NCBI RefSeq assembly: GCF_900188085.1
Contig: NZ_FZOU01000012.1
Location: 26,185-90,184 of the forward strand
Length of the DNA stretch: 64,000 bases
Source: Granulicella rosea
Lineage (GTDB): Bacteria > Acidobacteriota > Terriglobia > Terriglobales > Acidobacteriaceae
Direction: 5' to 3'
In this document: in pieces, positions 8,606 to 17,216 of the stretch
Layout: the number at the start of each line of letters is the position of its first letter
Position numbering within the stretch: position 1 is the stretch's first letter
Made by a program: the position numbers and the translations under genes
Notes under the pieces: generated by a model
What the model was told of the DNA's origin: nothing
The model's database searches: none
Seen by the model: the letters and a program-made list of their open reading frames with translations, nothing else

Positions 8606-10417
8606 CTAAGAAACCGCCGCGCTCTCCCGCATCCCCTTCATCAGATCCACCACCGTCCCAAACAGCTTATTCCGCGTCTCCAGCCTCACCCCGGCCCGTG
8701 TCACATACCGCACCACGATATCCACGCCAGCCCCCGCCGGCCGCATATCCACCGCGGGAGTCGCGCTGAACTGCGGCAACCCTTCCTCATGCGTCACGCG
8801 CTTCCACTCCGCCTCCGCCATCGTCGCATCGGCGGCCGTCGCCTCCACCGTCGCCACGCGAATCTTCTCGATCAGCGCCGAAGCATCCACATCCGCCGGG
8901 ATGCTCACCTTGATCTCGTCCCACATCCACTGCCCCGCGGTCGAGAAGTTGAAGTACTTCCCGCGAATCGCATACCCGTTCAGAAACGACACGCGCCGGC
9001 CCGTCGGATGCCCGTTCGCCGTCCAGTTGCCCGTCTCCAGCAGCCACGTGCGGAAGAGACCCAGCTCCACCACCTCACCGCCCACGCCGTCAATCTCCAC
9101 CCAGTCGCCCACGCGAATGCCATTGCGTCCCATCAGCACGAACCAACCGCAGAACGCCAGAATGAAGTCCTGAAACACCACCGTCAGCCCAGCCGTCGCA
9201 AGCCCCAGGATCGTCGGCATCTGCTCCGGCGAGCCAAACACCACCAGCAACACCAGCAGCAGCCCCACCAACTGCGTCCCCAGGTTCAGAATCGTACGCA
9301 GCGTCTGCTTCTGCCGACGCTCCGTCGACATACGGTCCAGCGCCAGCAGCAGCAGCCACCCCACCACCATCGTCCCCAGCGCAATCGACGCAATCGACGC
9401 CACCGACTGCAGCATCAGGTGCAGCACGATGCGATGCTGCCGCCGCACCTGCTTCGTCCACTTCAGATACAGCGCCGCGAGCTGCTGTTGCGCGCCCAAC
9501 CGGTCGTAGACGATGCTCAGAATATTCCGCTGGCTCGCCATGTACTGCAGCTGCTTCACCTGCTCGGCGCCCGTCTCGCCCTTCAACTTCGCCGCCGCCG
9601 CGCTGGCCTCGGTCGCCTTCGCCTCGGCCTCCATGCGGTCGTGATCGCCCGTCAGCGCGGCCACGTCGGCCTGCGCCAGACCCTCCGCCTGCGCCAGCAG
9701 CCGCAGCCGCGTACGCTGCTTGCGCCAGGCCGCAATCTGCCCGGCCAGCGTCCTGTACGTGTCCGCCACCTCGACCGCCGTCTGATCCACGCCGCCGCCG
9801 GCCTGCGTCGCCTCGTACTTCTTCATCGCCGCCTGCCGCGCCGACAGCTCCTGCTGAATCTTGACCCGCTGATCCCCGCTCTCGCGCGCCAGGTCTTCGA
9901 GCGAGTCCGCCAGCTCGTTCTGGTCGAGTCCCAACTGCGCCTTCGCCACATCGAGATCGTCGCCCTCCTGCGGCGCCGCATCGCCAGCCGCGGGCGCGGC
10001 GGCAACCTTCGGCGTCAGCGCCGTCACCTTCGCCTGATCGTCCTTCACCGTCTGCTGCAGCTCGTTCACACGTTGCTGCAGACGCAGCGCCTCGCCCTTC
10101 AACGGACGCGTCTCCGCGCTCGCCTGCCGCAGCGACTGCGAAAACGCCTGATCGACCTCATGATCCGCCAGCCGCTCCGCCTCGCGCGCCAGCTCCTTCT
10201 CCTCGGCCGAAACCGCCAGACCCGCCAGCGTCTCCGCCGTCTGCCACGGCCGCTGATCGACGATCCCATGCGGAACCGGCTCGCCCGACCAGCCCGTCTG
10301 CCCGCCACCCAGAAACGACAGATGCTCCATCACCCCACGCGTCAGGTAGCTGCCCGCCAACCCCACCAGCAGCACCGCCAAAGCCGCCGCAATCGCAATC
10401 CTGCGCGCACGATTCAT
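8606..10417 (-). CDS. MscS-family mechanosensitive channel with long coiled-coil N-terminus
   Basis: 603 aa from the ATG at 10417, preceded by GGGGTGAG. An upstream TTG was rejected. A first membrane segment (about 5-25) is followed by a long extracytoplasmic helical region (about 70-290), rich in Gln, Glu and Ala and likely coiled coil. Two or three membrane helices then lead to the MscS pore-type helix (TILGLATAGLTVVFQDFILAF) and the beta domain IRVGDWVEIDGVGGEVVELG. The C-terminal alpha/beta domain is present. It should open on membrane tension to release solutes. The size recalls large MscS paralogues rather than the roughly 290-aa E. coli MscS. Confidence 0.87.
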   Translation of the reverse strand: MNRARRIAIAAALAVLLVGLAGSYLTRGVMEHLSFLGGGQTGWSGEPVPHGIVDQRPWQTAETLAGLAVSAEEKELAREAERLADHEVDQAFSQSLRQASAETRPLKGEALRLQQRVNELQQTVKDDQAKVTALTPKVAAAPAAGDAAPQEGDDLDVAKAQLGLDQNELADSLEDLARESGDQRVKIQQELSARQAAMKKYEATQAGGGVDQTAVEVADTYRTLAGQIAAWRKQRTRLRLLAQAEGLAQADVAALTGDHDRMEAEAKATEASAAAAKLKGETGAEQVKQLQYMASQRNILSIVYDRLGAQQQLAALYLKWTKQVRRQHRIVLHLMLQSVASIASIALGTMVVGWLLLLALDRMSTERRQKQTLRTILNLGTQLVGLLLVLLVVFGSPEQMPTILGLATAGLTVVFQDFILAFCGWFVLMGRNGIRVGDWVEIDGVGGEVVELGLFRTWLLETGNWTANGHPTGRRVSFLNGYAIRGKYFNFSTAGQWMWDEIKVSIPADVDASALIEKIRVATVEATAADATMAEAEWKRVTHEEGLPQFSATPAVDMRPAGAGVDIVVRYVTRAGVRLETRNKLFGTVVDLMKGMRESAAVS

Positions 10418-10511
10418 CCGCTCACCCCATCCGCCAGCCCCATAGGCCGGCAAGCTAAGAGTATCGCGGGTAAGCCGGAAGACGAAGCAGCAGAAGGAGT
10501 TATCTACCCAT

Positions 10512-10643
10512 ATGCAAGCGGTGTGGGTCGAACCCCAGCTCCGGCGCTACGCCCTCACGCGGCCCGTCCTCGTGTTGACCAGCACACGCCAGACCGGCAA
10601 GACCTCCACCCTGCGGCGGCTCTTTCCCCACGAGCCGATCTAA
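10512..10643 (+). pseudogene. Fragment of an AAA_14-type ATPase
   Basis: A 43-aa reading frame containing the P-loop-like stretch TRQTGKTSTLRRLFPHEP, the N-terminal signature of the AAA_14/DUF4143 ATPases (usually about 400 aa). It stops immediately after the P-loop and nothing of the rest is visible, so this is a decayed remnant. Confidence 0.55.
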
Positions 10644-10680
10644 AAACGATTCCGATCGGCCAGGCAGTCCACCGCCAACG

Positions 10681-11760
10681 CTACCGCAGCGACACATCCC
10701 AAACCTTACTCAACCGCGAAGACCCCGCCGGCCCCGTCACCGTCAGCACCACCACGTAGTCCCCCGCGCCCTTGTACGCATGCACCGGATGCTGCTCGAC
10801 CGACGTACTGCCATCCCCAAAATCCCACTTCCACGTCGCCGCGCCCACGGACTCATCCTCAAACGCCACCACCCGCCGACCGACATCCAGCACCTTGAAG
10901 CTCCACCTCGCCGCGATCCCCGGCGCCAGCCCCGCCTCCAGCGGCATCAGCCGGAAAGCCCGCAGTTGGCTGGCAATGCCATACATCGTATGCTGCGACG
11001 ACAGGTTCCAGAACCCGTTGTTCACCGCCGCGCCGTCATAGTCGATCACCGCCCAGCCCAGCCCGATCGTCTTGCCCTCATACAGCTTCGACTCCACCGC
11101 CCGCACCGGTCCCTCGCACCCCGCATAGTCGAACGGCGTGATCCAGAACTCCAGCGTGTACCGCCCGCTCTCGCCATGCTTGAAGCTGTACCGCTGCGCA
11201 TGATTCGCATACGGCAGCTCCTTGATCCACGGCTGACACCCCAGCACCATCGCCCAGTCCTTGCCCTCGGCCGGCGTAAAGATGTGGTAGTTCTGCGCCC
11301 CCGTCCCGAACATCGAAGCCCGCGCATCCGCCTCCGGCTGCTTCGCATTCAGACGAAACCGCGGGTTCAACGGCTCGCCTGAAAGATCGCCATCCACCAC
11401 CACCTCGAACGTATCGTTATGCAGTCCAGGATCGCTGAAGTCCCAGAAGTTGTCATACGCCTCATACAAAAAGTAGAGCCGGTTCAACCCCTTCACCCAC
11501 CCCACCTTCACATGCACATCCAGGTCCTTCGCATTCGCCGACGCATGCTTCTTCGTATCGTCCCGCAGTTGGCTGGCATCGACCACATAGCTCTCCGGAA
11601 CCATCGCCCAGTCGCTCGCGTCGCCATCGATCCGCGGTATCCTGTCCGCCGGAAACTGAAACACCTTCAACACCGCATCCGGCTGATCCTGCGCCAGCGC
11701 ACGCAGCCCAACGAACGGCAGACCAACGAGCAGCAGCAAACAACCCAGAATGCTCGTCAT
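10681..11760 (-). CDS. Secreted protein with CBM9-like and PKD domains
   Basis: 359 aa from the ATG at 11760, where a signal peptide begins (SILGCLLLLVGLPFVGLRAL). The longer upstream reading runs through repeat DNA and is not coding. Residues about 30-250 look like a CBM9-like sugar-binding domain of the type that starts IPRIDGDASDWAMVPES. Residues about 275-355 form a PKD domain with WKWDFGDGSTSVEQHPVHAY. No catalytic domain is seen, so the likely role is binding polysaccharide on or outside the cell. It is next to the GH28 gene on the same strand. Confidence 0.75.
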   Translation of the reverse strand: MTSILGCLLLLVGLPFVGLRALAQDQPDAVLKVFQFPADRIPRIDGDASDWAMVPESYVVDASQLRDDTKKHASANAKDLDVHVKVGWVKGLNRLYFLYEAYDNFWDFSDPGLHNDTFEVVVDGDLSGEPLNPRFRLNAKQPEADARASMFGTGAQNYHIFTPAEGKDWAMVLGCQPWIKELPYANHAQRYSFKHGESGRYTLEFWITPFDYAGCEGPVRAVESKLYEGKTIGLGWAVIDYDGAAVNNGFWNLSSQHTMYGIASQLRAFRLMPLEAGLAPGIAARWSFKVLDVGRRVVAFEDESVGAATWKWDFGDGSTSVEQHPVHAYKGAGDYVVVLTVTGPAGSSRLSKVWDVSLR

Positions 11761-11944
11761 CCTGACCCTGAGCTTTTCGAAGGGGAAGGACCCCCGTATT
11801 GGCCTTTGTTGTTGCTCTCGCCGTTGCATCTGCCATTGCCTCTCTTGTCTGTCATCCTCGCGGACGATCTGCTGTTGCCTTTCGGTGGAAGCATGGGGCT
11901 TCAGCCCCATGAATGGAGCGGCGGCAAGAAAGGGCTTTAGCCCT
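11757..11944. repeat. Composite repeat cluster (families 2 and 3)
   Basis: GTCATCCTGACC at 11757 and GTCATCCTCGCGGACGATC near 11855 are family-2 arms. GGTGGAAGCATGGGGC then GCCCCATG, followed by GGGCTTTAGCCC, from 11884 is family 3. A matching family-3 hairpin is at 43982-44020. It fills the gap between the GH28 gene and the CBM9-like gene. Confidence 0.65.
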
Positions 11945-11961
11945 GGCCCTTCTTCCATCCA

Positions 11962-13380
11962 TTACAAAACCGAAATCCCATCCCCCAGCTCCTTCCTCGC
12001 CCCTTCCCCCTTGAACCGCACCACCTTCACCCCAGTCGACTCCCGAGCCTCCACCGCATTGCCAAAATACTCCGGCCGATGCGCGCCCCAGCTCACCGAG
12101 CAATCCTCGATCAGCACCCCATCCGCCCGCTCGATGCTGAACCCGGCGGTGGCATGCGGCACAATCCCAGGCCCAGCCGTCGTCGGCCGATTGTCATAAA
12201 TCCCGCCCGCATAGCGCGTCGTCTTATCCAGGGTCACATCCACATGCCGGAACGAAACATCCCGCACCCGGCTGCTCGCGCTCCCGCACACCCGCACGCT
12301 GTTCTCCGCCACGCCCTTCACCCGTTCGACCGTCACATCGTGCAGCGAACCCAGCTTCGTCTCCGCCTTGCGCGGGATCGCCGTAAACGAGATCGCCTCC
12401 CCGCGTCCCCACCACGGATCGGAGTAAAGCCGCGAGACGAACTCGATATCCCTGAACGCAATATGGAAGACGTTCCCCTCATCCCGCAGTTGAATGCAAA
12501 GCCCACGCGAGCTCGACTTGATCTTGCAGCGCTCGAACAATACATCGTGGACATCGGAAGTAGTCTCCGTCCCGACCTTCACCCCCGCATCCTGCGTCTC
12601 GATCACGCAGTCATGCACATGGATATCCGCCGACGGACCCCAGTCCTTCTCCTGCCGGCTCGTCTTCACTACGATCGCGTCGTCGCCCGAAACGATGTCG
12701 CAGTCCTTGATCTCCACCCGCCGGCAGTGGTCCGGATCGATGCCATCGCAGTTCGGCACATCCAGCAGATTCCTCACCTTGATGCGGTCCACCAGCACAT
12801 CCTCGCAACCCAGCATGTGCAGCCCCCAGTTCGGCGCCTCGGCAAACGTAATGTCCCGCACCTCCAGATCCCGGCAGCCCGTCAGGATGAACATCTTCGG
12901 CCGCCACTCCTTCGGCAGCCACCACTCCCCCGCCTTGTCGTACCCGGTCATGAACTCGCGCGCCCGCCCCTGGAACGAGCCCGTCCCCGAGATGCGCAGC
13001 CCTCGCGCTTCATGCGCCGTGATGAACGCCTCCGCCGTATAGTCCTCGCGCCGCGTGCTCACGATCAACTGCGCATCGTCCGCCAGGTGGAAGTCGATAT
13101 CGCCCTTCAGCTCCAGCGTCCCGGCCACATACTTTCTGCCCCCGCGCAGCAGCACCTGCGAACGCCCGCCCGCTGCAGCCGCAGCATCGATCGCCCGCTG
13201 AATCGCCGCCGTGTCGAGCGCCACTCCATCCCCCACCGCGCCGAACTTCGTCACATCGAAGACCCTCGCCGGCCCCACCGCCCGCAGCAGCGGATGAAAC
13301 ATCGCGTCGCCCGCCGCCAGCCCCGCCACCCGCAGCAACGTGCGCCGCGTCGGCAACCCCTCACCAAATCCATCCGCCAT
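11962..13380 (-). CDS. GH28 polygalacturonase-like hydrolase
   Basis: 472 aa. The N-terminus TRRTLLRVAGLAAG suggests a Tat-type export signal. A right-handed parallel beta-helix follows, with VTKFGAVGDGVALDTAAIQ at the start, as in GH28. Catalytic motifs NCDGID (210-215) and SGDDAI (231-236) supply the three acidic residues. The usual GHG motif is replaced by DAGVKVG, so specificity may differ from classical endopolygalacturonase. From the gene neighbourhood it probably acts on pectin side regions or rhamnogalacturonan. Confidence 0.85.
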   Translation of the reverse strand: MADGFGEGLPTRRTLLRVAGLAAGDAMFHPLLRAVGPARVFDVTKFGAVGDGVALDTAAIQRAIDAAAAAGGRSQVLLRGGRKYVAGTLELKGDIDFHLADDAQLIVSTRREDYTAEAFITAHEARGLRISGTGSFQGRAREFMTGYDKAGEWWLPKEWRPKMFILTGCRDLEVRDITFAEAPNWGLHMLGCEDVLVDRIKVRNLLDVPNCDGIDPDHCRRVEIKDCDIVSGDDAIVVKTSRQEKDWGPSADIHVHDCVIETQDAGVKVGTETTSDVHDVLFERCKIKSSSRGLCIQLRDEGNVFHIAFRDIEFVSRLYSDPWWGRGEAISFTAIPRKAETKLGSLHDVTVERVKGVAENSVRVCGSASSRVRDVSFRHVDVTLDKTTRYAGGIYDNRPTTAGPGIVPHATAGFSIERADGVLIEDCSVSWGAHRPEYFGNAVEARESTGVKVVRFKGEGARKELGDGISVL

Positions 13381-13598
13381 CGTTCAAGCCCTCGTCGAGG
13401 TCATCCTACATGCGCCGCCGCGCCATTGTGAAACCGATTGCCTATTGATACCACCGCGCCGGACGCCCTCGCCCTTTCATTCCTGCGCATACGCGCATCC
13501 ATCCCCCACCTTCCAAAATCCCCCAAACCGCCCGCAAAATCCCGTCCTCATCCGCTCTGCGCGCCCTCCAAACTCCCTTGTCATCCTCCGACCAACCG

Positions 13599-13641
13599 TT
13601 GTCATCCTTCGCGCAGCGGAGGATCTGCTTTCGCCTTTGCC
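13599..13641. repeat. Family-2 repeat, partial copy
   Basis: GTCATCCTTCGCGCAGCGG then GAGGATCTGC, matching the arms seen at 21930 and 48965. It lies in the 459-bp gap between GH28 and parA, at the left edge of the replicon. Confidence 0.6.
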
Positions 13642-13668
13642 CTCGTCGATCGATACCCACAAGATACC

Positions 13669-13819
13669 CGGTAGCTACCGCTAACAAATACCTACCCGGT
13701 ATCCACCCAGTACCCTCCCTAATCCCGGGGAATCCGCTATGCTGGATGCAACCACACCGGATAGCTACCCGGTAGCCCGCGAACCTGGTAGCTACCTGCT
13801 ATATATCCGGTAGCTACCG
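13669..13819. promoter_or_regulatory. Palindrome cluster upstream of parA (candidate par operator/centromere)
   Basis: The perfect 12-bp palindrome CGGTAGCTACCG occurs at 13669-13680 and 13808-13819. GGTAGCTACC is at 13787-13796. Degenerate copies are GGATAGCTACCC (13759-13770) and TACCCGGTATCC (13693-13704). The last copy ends 20 bp before the parA start, overlapping where the promoter should be. The layout suits autoregulation and partition-complex binding by ParA's partner; the binding protein is inferred. Confidence 0.6.
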
Positions 13820-13839
13820 CCTAAAAAGGAGACCGCAAA

Positions 13840-14532
13840 ATGCAGGTTCTCGTCTTCGCCTCCAGCAAGGGAGGCGTCGGAAAAACCACCTCCGCCCTCG
13901 CCCTCGCCACCGTCCTCACCCACCACGGCGTCCCCGTCACCCTCATCGACGCCGACCCCAACGCGCCCCTCGCCCTCTGGGCGAAGCGCTTTCCCGACAA
14001 CGTCCCCGCGAACCTCACCGTCAAGACCGCCTTCCGCACCGATGTCGCCGAGGTCATCGACGCCGCCACCGATCCCTACGTCATCGTCGACCTCGAAGGC
14101 AGCCGCAACGAGGAGGTCTCGGTCGCCATCGGGCGCGCCGACCTCGTCCTCATCCCCATGAAAGGAAACCAGTTGGACGCCGACGAGGCGGTCAACGTCA
14201 TCCGCGTCATCCGCAAGCAGGAGACCATCTTCCGCCGGCCCATCCCGTTTCGCGTCTTCCTCTCGCAGACCTCGCCCGTCATCATGGACCGCGGCATGCG
14301 CGACATCTGCGACCAGATGCGCGAGAACAACATCCCCATGCTGAACACGGCCATCGTCGAGCGCTCGGCCTTCAAGTCGCCCTTCCGCCTCGGCGGCACC
14401 ATCTACGAGCTCTCCGAGCGCGAGGCCAACAACCCCGCCGCCGCCATCGCCAACGCCGAGGCCTTCGCCCAGGAGGTGCGCGACACTCTCATCGCAACCC
14501 AAACAAAACAGGAGGTTTCCGCTCGTGGCTGA
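13840..14532 (+). CDS. parA: ParA-family partition ATPase
   Basis: 230 aa with the deviant Walker A motif KGGVGKTT (10-17), whose first lysine marks ParA/MinD ATPases. TLIDADPNAPLALWAKR carries the second motif and YVIVDLEG the Walker B strand. A GGAG lies 9 bases before the ATG. At 230 aa, without an N-terminal HTH, it resembles type Ib plasmid ParA proteins, where the partner represses transcription. It overlaps the next gene by 8 bp, so it forms an operon with it. Expected role: segregation of the replicon. Confidence 0.92.
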   Translation: MQVLVFASSKGGVGKTTSALALATVLTHHGVPVTLIDADPNAPLALWAKRFPDNVPANLTVKTAFRTDVAEVIDAATDPYVIVDLEGSRNEEVSVAIGRADLVLIPMKGNQLDADEAVNVIRVIRKQETIFRRPIPFRVFLSQTSPVIMDRGMRDICDQMRENNIPMLNTAIVERSAFKSPFRLGGTIYELSEREANNPAAAIANAEAFAQEVRDTLIATQTKQEVSARG

Positions 14533-14974
14533 AACTCCCCGCAACCCCATCAAACTCGACTTCACCAGCGGCCTCGACAACCTTCCGCCACGCCCCCGCG
14601 CCGACGCCCACACCACCCAGGCCTCGGTCGACGCAGGCCGGGAACTGGGCTTTACCGGTCGCATCGACGCCTCCGTACCCATTCCGAAATCGATCTTCCA
14701 CCCTGAAAATGCGCACCTGCTGCAGCCGCTTCCAACCCGCGCCGAGCCGCCCAGGCCTGCTCCTCCCAAGCTCGACGGACGCAGTCTGCGCAGCCGCGGC
14801 GCCAACATCCAGATGAACATCAAGGTCACCGCCGAGGAGAAGGACCGCATCCTTCAGGAGGCCGCGCTCGCCATCCAGGACCCCACCCTGCGGATCAAAA
14901 ACATCGGCGAATTCATCGTGCATGTCGTCGATCTTTACCGCGAACGACGCGGCCCGGGCTCCGAACCCTGGTAG
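14525..14974 (+). CDS. Small ParA-partner protein (candidate ParB/ParG-like centromere binder)
   Basis: 149 aa from a GTG with AGGAGG (14510-14515) 9 bases upstream. The first 90 residues are Pro/Ala-rich and probably disordered. Residues about 96-140 (IQMNIKVTAEEKDRILQEA onward) could form a beta strand plus helices like a ribbon-helix-helix. I recognise no established family. Position directly after parA, the overlap, and the palindromes upstream make it the likely DNA-binding partner. Confidence 0.65.
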   Translation: MAETPRNPIKLDFTSGLDNLPPRPRADAHTTQASVDAGRELGFTGRIDASVPIPKSIFHPENAHLLQPLPTRAEPPRPAPPKLDGRSLRSRGANIQMNIKVTAEEKDRILQEAALAIQDPTLRIKNIGEFIVHVVDLYRERRGPGSEPW

Positions 14975-14979
14975 TCCGC

Positions 14980-15412
14980 TTCCAGCCGGCTGCGGGAATT
15001 CGCCCCGCAGCCGGCTGGAAGACCGAACGCCCGCAGCCGGCTGGAAAGATCCAACTAAACCTCTTCTTTTCATTACTTACAGCGCCTTCCCCAAGCCCGC
15101 GGACAGGCTTTTCTTCCAGCCCGCTGCGGATACCATGCCTCCATCCGTCCAACTTTGCATCGTCCTCGGTGCGCCCTTGCGTCCATTCCGGCGAAAAGCC
15201 CGCAGCCGGTTGGAAAAATTAAGGCGAATTTTCCACATCTCCGCAGTTGGCTGGAAATTTCGCCTCCGCACTCCGCTGGAAAACTCCCGCAGTAGGATGG
15301 AAGAGCGTCCGCAGTGGGCTGGTACGGGCTCCGCAGCGCAGTGGAAGCCAGCTCCGCACCGGGTTGGAACCATTCCGCAGCGGGCTGGAAAACTTCCCGC
15401 AGTGGGTTGGAA
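14980..15412. repeat. Iteron array (consensus CCGCAGNNGGNTGGAA)
   Basis: Eleven forward copies of the 16-bp motif start at 15005, 15031, 15200, 15241, 15266, 15287, 15309, 15331, 15354, 15375 and 15397. Two inverted copies lie at about 14980 and 15115. The last eight start 21 to 25 bp apart (25, 21, 22, 22, 23, 21, 22), about two helical turns, the hallmark of replication iterons. The middle positions vary while CCGCA and TGGAA are well kept. The array ends about 130 bp before rep. Confidence 0.88.
15229..15237 (+). promoter_or_regulatory. DnaA box within the iteron region
   Basis: TTTTCCACA fits the DnaA-box consensus TTWTNCACA and lies between the third and fourth spaced iterons. One site is weak evidence alone but expected in an iteron origin. 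The 15413-15540 stretch after the array is comparatively AT-rich (CTTAAACC, CGCTTAAGGTCTTAAG) and could be the unwinding element. Confidence 0.5.
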
Positions 15413-15540
15413 AAGATTGCCGCTTAAACCTAGCGATGACAGCCACTTAGCCATCGCTTAAGGTCTTAAGATGTTTCACTGTTTTGTCCGGTTAGAGGAA
15501 GATTACAGACATTACACACCTCCGCGGGGAGAGTCACGGT

Positions 15541-17064
15541 ATGGCCAGGCGCAGCACCAAACCCGAATCCACCCTCATCACGCTGCCTGATGCTGTCGAC
15601 CTTATCCGGTTCGAGAAGAATCTCCTGCAGATCGGCTTCTTCGGCGCGCACGAGCGGCGCGGCAACAAGATCATGTCCAGCCGCCGCATCGAGCAGTGGG
15701 TGAACCGTGAAGGGAAGAAGATCAAGGTCTCGGCCGAGTTCCGCTCGTCGGACGCGCTCGGCCTGCCCAGCACCTCGGACCGCGACAAATACATGGGCTT
15801 CATGAAGCTCGCGATGGAGACCAAGCAGCGCACAGGCGCCATCTCGAACCCCATTCGCTTCTCGGGCTACAGCCTGCTCAACATCCTTGGCCAGTGCGAT
15901 TCGGGCGAGAACTACGAGGCGCTGAACTCCTGGGGCATGCGCATGGCCGACACGACCATTACGTCCGAACAGATCATCTACTCCTCCTCGCGCAAGCGGT
16001 ACATGAACAAGACGGTGCATGTCTTCCGCAGCTTCACGCGGCTGGGCGCGAGCAATCTGGATAACACCGGAAAGACGGACATGTTCGAGGTCGAGCTGGA
16101 GGACTGGCTGCTCGAGAATCTGAACGAGAGCTTCGTCGTGCCGGAAGACTTCAACATGTACCGCAAGCTGGTGCGGCCGACCGCGAAGGGCATCTTCGTC
16201 TACCTGTATCTGTGGTTCTTCGCGAGCCAGGGCAAGGAGGTCGAAAAGGACTACGCCGAGCTCTGTGCGCTGCTGAACGTGCGCTGCTACGAGCATGTCT
16301 CGAAGATCCGCGAGACGATGGGACTGTCGCTGACCGACCTCGTGAACATCGGTTATCTGAAGTCGTGGGACATCAAGACGATGTCGTCGAAGGCGGGCTA
16401 CAAACTGGTGCTGACGCCGGGCCGCGCGATGAAAGATGTGCTGACGATGACGCAGCGCAAGCAGCTTGCCGCAGCCGCGCAGGTGGAAACGCCCTTGTCC
16501 GAACCGCGCGAGCGCGCCCGTGCGGCGCTGATCGAGCAGGGCGTCAGCCAGGCCAAGGCGACCGAGCTGGCGAAGCGGCTCGACCCGGCCGGCATTCTCG
16601 CGCGCGTGGAGTATGTCGCCGCGCAGGTGCAGGCGGACCGGCGGGGAAGCATCAAGAATCCGGCGGGCTATCTGATCACCTTCGTCGAGGGCGAGCAGCC
16701 GGTGCCCGCGGGCTTCGTGATGCCGAAGACGAGCGAGCCGGAGCGCGGCCACGACGTTCACCACGATCGCGGCGACTCGCTGGTCGAGATGCAGTTGCAG
16801 GAGGAGTACGAGGCGTGGCGCATCGCGCAGGCCGACGCGGCGATCGCGACGCGCTTCGGTGGCGAGGCGCTGACGAAGAAGCTGCGCGAGATTTCCACCC
16901 GGCTGCGGAAGGACAAGGCCATGGCCGCGATGCTCGAACGCCTCGCCCCGGACCAGCGCCGGCGCGAGCTGCTGCGGTATCTGCGCAAGGATGTGCTGGC
17001 GGAGCTGGTGCTCGAAAGCTATGAGGACTGGCGCGTGACGCATCTGCAGGGCGCGTTGTTTTGA
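15541..17064 (+). CDS. rep: Plasmid-type replication initiator (RPA/RepA-like)
   Basis: 507 aa, ATG preceded by GGGGAGAG. Residues about 20-300 have the look of RPA-type plasmid initiators with two winged-helix units: ISNPIRFSGYSLLNILG, YEALNSWGMRMADTTI and later DYAELCALLNVRCYEHVSKI. The C-terminal part (about 320-507) has ALIEQGVSQAKATELAKRL and IKNPAGYLITFVE, a helical module often found at the ends of Rep proteins, then a charged helical tail. The array upstream is its probable binding site. The coding strand is G-rich, unlike the C-rich parA strand. Confidence 0.82.
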   Translation: MARRSTKPESTLITLPDAVDLIRFEKNLLQIGFFGAHERRGNKIMSSRRIEQWVNREGKKIKVSAEFRSSDALGLPSTSDRDKYMGFMKLAMETKQRTGAISNPIRFSGYSLLNILGQCDSGENYEALNSWGMRMADTTITSEQIIYSSSRKRYMNKTVHVFRSFTRLGASNLDNTGKTDMFEVELEDWLLENLNESFVVPEDFNMYRKLVRPTAKGIFVYLYLWFFASQGKEVEKDYAELCALLNVRCYEHVSKIRETMGLSLTDLVNIGYLKSWDIKTMSSKAGYKLVLTPGRAMKDVLTMTQRKQLAAAAQVETPLSEPRERARAALIEQGVSQAKATELAKRLDPAGILARVEYVAAQVQADRRGSIKNPAGYLITFVEGEQPVPAGFVMPKTSEPERGHDVHHDRGDSLVEMQLQEEYEAWRIAQADAAIATRFGGEALTKKLREISTRLRKDKAMAAMLERLAPDQRRRELLRYLRKDVLAELVLESYEDWRVTHLQGALF

Positions 17065-17216
17065 CGCAGGTGCTGGTGTGGCGTGTCGTTTGGAACGGTC
17101 AGGTTGTTGGCTGGCGATAACGGCGTTTATCGTTACTCATCCGGCCAAACCAATTGTGTCCCCTGCGTCGGTACTCCCTAGAGTTCTGCGGGCCGATGAG
17201 GCGATAAACTCTCGAT

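Noticed and set aside
15200..15412. CRISPR-like array
   Set aside because: Units are 16 bp at about 22-bp spacing with 5-6 bp gaps, far too short for spacers; they fit iterons.
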